NCBI RefSeq assembly: GCF_934636505.1
Contig: NZ_CAKUAL010000015.1
Coordinates: 1-36,456 of the forward strand
Reading direction: 5' to 3'
Origin: an uncultured Ellagibacter sp.
Lineage (GTDB): Bacteria > Actinomycetota > Coriobacteriia > Coriobacteriales > Eggerthellaceae
Length of the DNA: 36,456 bases
This document shows positions 33,705-36,456 of this stretch, piece after piece (the first letter of the stretch is position 1; each line of letters begins with the position of its first letter). A program made the translations under genes and the position numbers. The notes below the pieces were generated by a model that was not told the DNA's origin, did no database searches, and saw only the letters and a list, made by a program, of their open reading frames with translations.

Positions 33705-33925
33705 GACGGCCTCGTTTTCGGCGAGATGGGCTGAAGGGAGAGAGCCCGATGGCGTCTCCGAGGCGAAGTGATCGCAGGGGCAGCAGCCCTTGCGGCAAAC
33801 GTGCTCCGGGCTGGGAAGCTCCGCGTCTCTTCCTCACTGCGGCCCTGTGCGAGCAGCTTGTTCCCTGTCGCTGCATAGGGCCGCGGCAAAGTAATTTGCG
33901 GCTTCGCGCCTTCCCCGCGGCGGCC
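33705..33925. other. Gene-free spacer after repeat A
   Basis: These 221 bp between repeat A and the end of the phosphoglucomutase gene hold no supported gene. A weak GCAAA-GTAA-TTTGC stem near 33886-33899 could belong to the phosphoglucomutase terminator. Confidence 0.45.
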
Positions 33926-35635
33926 CTACGCCAAAAGTTTGCGGCCCGAAGCCTCGATGCTATCGAGAAGCGCTTCGGCGCCTTCCCTCGTGTCGTCTTT
34001 CGCGAACACATAGAGCTTGATCTTGGGCTCGGTGCCGCTCGGGCGCACGATGGCCTTGTTGCCGCCTGCCAGGCGAAGCTCGACGACATTCGCGGGCGGA
34101 AGCCCCGTTCCCGCGTCCTCGTAATCGATGACGCCTTCGACGGTGAGACCGGCGACCTCGCTCGGCGCCTCCGCGCGCAAGCGCTCCATGATCGCCGCCA
34201 TCGCGGCCGCCCCCTCGGCGCCGGGGTACGACACCGACACGGTGCGGTTAAGCCAGTACCCGTGCTCGGCGTACAGGTCACGCATCGCGTCCGCGAGGTT
34301 TTTCCCCTGCAGCTTGTAGCTCTGCGACATCTGGCAGATGAGCAGGCTTGCGTTCACGGCGTCCTTGTCGCGCACGTGGTCGCCCGAGAGGTACCCGTAG
34401 CTCTCCTCGAAGCCGAAGATGAAGCGGTCGGCCTGCCCTGCGTCCGCAAGCTCGGTGATGATGTCGCCGATGTACTTGAATCCGGTCAGGCAACGGCGCA
34501 GCTCAAAGCCGTATTTCGCGGCGAGCGCATCGACCATCGCGCTCGACACGATCGTGGTGACGGCCACTTTCTCGGCCAAGTTCTCACCGCGATCGGCGCG
34601 CATGCGGCAGATGTAATCGAGCAGCAGGACGCCCATCTCGTTACCCGTGAGCAGCAGGTAGTCCTCGCCATCTTTCACGGCGACGCCCACGCGGTCAGCG
34701 TCGGGGTCGGTCGCGAGCAGCAAATCAGGATGTACTTGCTCGCAAAGCTCGATGCCCTTTTGCATTGCCTCGCGGATTTCGGGGTTCGGATACGGGCAGG
34801 TGGGGAAATCGCCGTCGGGGTCGCGCTGCTCGGGGACGACGGCGATGTCAGTGACGCCCGCTCGCTCAAGCACGGTCGTCACGGGAACGAGCCCCGTGCC
34901 GTTGAGCGGGGTGTAGACGAGCTTCAGAGGTGCCTTCGCGACCTCGTCGGCGCTTAGATTGCTTACCGATTTCGACAGAACCGCGTCGAAGTAGCGCTCG
35001 AGCACCGCATCGTCGATCCAGGTGATGTCGCCTTTCGCAAGTGCGGCGTCGAAGTCGACTGACTTCACCCCAGAGAAGATGTCGGTGCCCTCGATCGCAG
35101 CCGAGATGGCAGCCGCGGCCTCGCTCGTTATCTGGCAACCGTCGGGCCCATAGGCTTTGTATCCGTTGTAAGCGGCGGGGTTATGGCTCGCCGTTACACA
35201 CACGCCGCCCGAGCAGCCCAGGTCGCGAACCGCCCATGAAAGCGTGGGAACAGGGGAAATGCGCGGATACACGTATGCGTGCACGCCGTTCGCCGCGAAG
35301 ATCGCCGCCGCTGTGCGCACGAAGAGCTCACCGTTGTTGCGGCTGTCACGCGCGATGGCGACGCTCGGGTTCTCGAAATGTGCGTTCAGGTAGTCGGCAA
35401 ACCCTTGCGTGGCTCGCCCCACGGTGTAGACGTTCATGCGGTTCGTGCCGGCGCCGAGCGTGCCGCGAAGGCCCGCCGTGCCAAAGGAGAGGTCCTGGAA
35501 GAAAGCGTCGGTGAACGCGGACTCGTCCCCTGTTTCGACCGCTTCCTTCATGCGGGAAAGCTCGGCGGCAAGGTCGGGCTCCGTTACGTTTTCGATCCAT
35601 CGCGTCATTTCGGCATGCATATCGCGCGCGTTCAC
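33926..35635 (-). CDS. Phosphoglucomutase/phosphomannomutase
   Basis: This cytoplasmic α-D-phosphohexomutase interconverts hexose 1- and 6-phosphates for cell-wall and storage sugars. The 569-aa length fits the PgcA-like bacterial class. The phosphoserine loop TASHNPAAYNGYK (148-160), metal loop DPDADR (310-315), sugar loop GFEESYGY and phosphate loop RPSGTEPKIK are all present. GTG 35635 was chosen because AAGGAG lies 6 nt upstream. It follows gatB, with a strong hairpin between, so it is probably transcribed separately. No anomaly was seen. Confidence 0.95.
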   Translation of the reverse strand: MNARDMHAEMTRWIENVTEPDLAAELSRMKEAVETGDESAFTDAFFQDLSFGTAGLRGTLGAGTNRMNVYTVGRATQGFADYLNAHFENPSVAIARDSRNNGELFVRTAAAIFAANGVHAYVYPRISPVPTLSWAVRDLGCSGGVCVTASHNPAAYNGYKAYGPDGCQITSEAAAAISAAIEGTDIFSGVKSVDFDAALAKGDITWIDDAVLERYFDAVLSKSVSNLSADEVAKAPLKLVYTPLNGTGLVPVTTVLERAGVTDIAVVPEQRDPDGDFPTCPYPNPEIREAMQKGIELCEQVHPDLLLATDPDADRVGVAVKDGEDYLLLTGNEMGVLLLDYICRMRADRGENLAEKVAVTTIVSSAMVDALAAKYGFELRRCLTGFKYIGDIITELADAGQADRFIFGFEESYGYLSGDHVRDKDAVNASLLICQMSQSYKLQGKNLADAMRDLYAEHGYWLNRTVSVSYPGAEGAAAMAAIMERLRAEAPSEVAGLTVEGVIDYEDAGTGLPPANVVELRLAGGNKAIVRPSGTEPKIKLYVFAKDDTREGAEALLDSIEASGRKLLA

Positions 35636-35655
35636 TTCTGCTCCTTCTTGTACGC

Positions 35656-35686
35656 GCCGCGCCCGAGGAAAGCCCTCGGGCGCGGC
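35656..35686 (-). terminator. Strong hairpin terminator after gatB
   Basis: A perfect 13-bp GC-rich stem (35656-35668 with 35674-35686), GCCGCGCCCGAGG and its complement, encloses a 5-nt loop. It sits between the gatB stop and the phosphoglucomutase start. There is no U-tract, but the stem is very stable. Confidence 0.6.
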
Positions 35687-35725
35687 AATCGGCGTGTTAC
35701 GTTGGAAGACCCTGTGCGCCGGGCC

Positions 35726-36456
35726 CTATTCGGCGAGCTTCTTCGCGAGAAGCTGGTTGATGACCTTGGGATTGCCCTGGCCGCGCATCCGCTTCATGCA
35801 CTGGCCGACGAAGAACCCGATGACCTTGGTATTTCCGTCCTTGTAGCGCGCCACTTCGTCGGGGTTCGCGGCGATGACCGCATCGACGACGGCCTCGATC
35901 GCGCCCGTGTCCGATACCTGCTTCATGCCTCGCTCCTCCACGATGGCAGCAGGGTCTTTGTCCTCGTCCATGACGGCGGCGAAGACCTCCTTGGCCTGCT
36001 TGGAGGAGATGGCGTCCTCGGCGAGCAGCCCGACGAGCTCGACGGCGCGCGCAGGCGAAAGCGGGCTGTCGGCGAGGTTGGCGTCCTCGTTCGCGTTCTG
36101 CCAGCCTGCGATGTCGTTGATGACCAGGTTGGCGACGGGCTTGGCGAGCTTCTTCGCGTTCGCGCCGGCGGCTTCCATGCACTTCTCGAAGAAATCGGCG
36201 GTCTGCTCGCCTTCCACCAGCTGACGGGCGTCGTATGCCGACAGGCCGAACTGCTCGGCGAAACGCGCGGCCTTCTGGTCGGGCAGCTCGGGCAGCTTGG
36301 CGCGGACGCCCTCGATGAACTCGTCGGTGAGGTCGTAAGGCGCCAGGTCGGGCTCGGGGAACAGGCGGTAGTCGTCGGCGGTCTCCTTCACGCGCATGAC
36401 GATGGTGTGCTTCATCGTGGGGTCCCAGTGGCGCGTTTCCTGGTAGATCTGCCCGC
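35726..36456 (-). CDS. gatB: Aspartyl/glutamyl-tRNA amidotransferase subunit B, C-terminal part
   Basis: GatB, with GatA and GatC, converts Glu-tRNA(Gln) or Asp-tRNA(Asn) to the amide form. The 5' end is outside the window. The visible part starts in the conserved QETRHWDP...RVKETADDYRLFPEPDLAPY block. It continues into the C-terminal YqeY/GatB tail domain with PKVINQLLAKKL at the end (key parts only). The tail domain contacts the tRNA. The frame is open to the window edge and ends with TAG at 35726. The usual order gatC-gatA-gatB would place the partners beyond the window. Confidence 0.96.
   Translation of the reverse strand, partial: GQIYQETRHWDPTMKHTIVMRVKETADDYRLFPEPDLAPYDLTDEFIEGVRAKLPELPDQKAARFAEQFGLSAYDARQLVEGEQTADFFEKCMEAAGANAKKLAKPVANLVINDIAGWQNANEDANLADSPLSPARAVELVGLLAEDAISSKQAKEVFAAVMDEDKDPAAIVEERGMKQVSDTGAIEAVVDAVIAANPDEVARYKDGNTKVIGFFVGQCMKRMRGQGNPKVINQLLAKKLAE

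Overview
The window looks like a chromosomal segment of a high-GC, monoderm gut actinobacterium of the Coriobacteriia, most likely family Eggerthellaceae. Reasons are the GC-rich code with strong AAGGAG-type ribosome sites, a Tat-less molybdopterin oxidoreductase/ferredoxin operon of the kind abundant in Eggerthella and Gordonibacter, and the housekeeping genes. The genus cannot be fixed from this sequence alone. No tRNA, rRNA, CRISPR array, transposase or phage gene was seen.

Layout. (1) 2-4757, minus strand: histidine biosynthesis genes in the order hisZG (a fused regulatory/catalytic ATP phosphoribosyltransferase), hisD, hisC, hisB, behind a long structured, repeat-bearing leader (4758-5327). 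(2) 5459-10627, minus strand: a four-gene operon of a molybdopterin oxidoreductase, a polyferredoxin, a VOC (glyoxalase-fold) protein and an MFS transporter, resembling aromatic/catechol-dehydroxylase loci. A Fic-fold pseudoenzyme with a C-terminal winged helix (10908-12071) is divergent from it and is a candidate regulator. (3) 12201-22421, 'cluster 1': a PPP-like metallophosphoesterase, then a plus-strand operon of helical protein, small protein, 4-TM/coiled-coil protein, vWA-like/OmpA lipoprotein and Ser/Thr kinase with Sel1-like repeats, plus a 112-aa protein. Opposite runs a 903-aa protein that reads as a diverged sigma-70 factor fused to a C-terminal FHA domain. A further membrane protein follows. 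A 31-bp dyad-bearing element occurs only in front of the two plus-strand transcription units of this cluster. (4) 22587-24440, minus strand: a small HTH-like protein and an AGCS-type sodium:amino-acid symporter. (5) 24441-25732: gene-free DNA carrying two unrelated palindromic repeat elements. (6) 25733-33517, 'cluster 2', lower in GC: again a 4-TM/coiled-coil protein followed at once by a vWA-like/OmpA lipoprotein, then two coiled-coil proteins, a membrane pseudokinase, a degenerate vWA protein, a polytopic membrane protein and a single-TM protein. Two of these genes are frameshifted and a third has a stop codon just after its best start. Inverted copies of a ~143-bp palindromic element flank the cluster. 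(7) 33926-36456, minus strand: phosphoglucomutase/phosphomannomutase and the 3' part of gatB.

The most interesting proposal is that clusters 1 and 2 are two versions of one envelope-associated signalling system that I do not recognise as described. A membrane protein with a cytoplasmic helical tail and a peptidoglycan-binding (OmpA) lipoprotein form the conserved core. In cluster 1 the output could be a Ser/Thr kinase acting through a phosphothreonine-reading (FHA) sigma factor on promoters marked by the 31-bp element. Domain calls were made by eye from motifs; profile searches are needed to confirm them.
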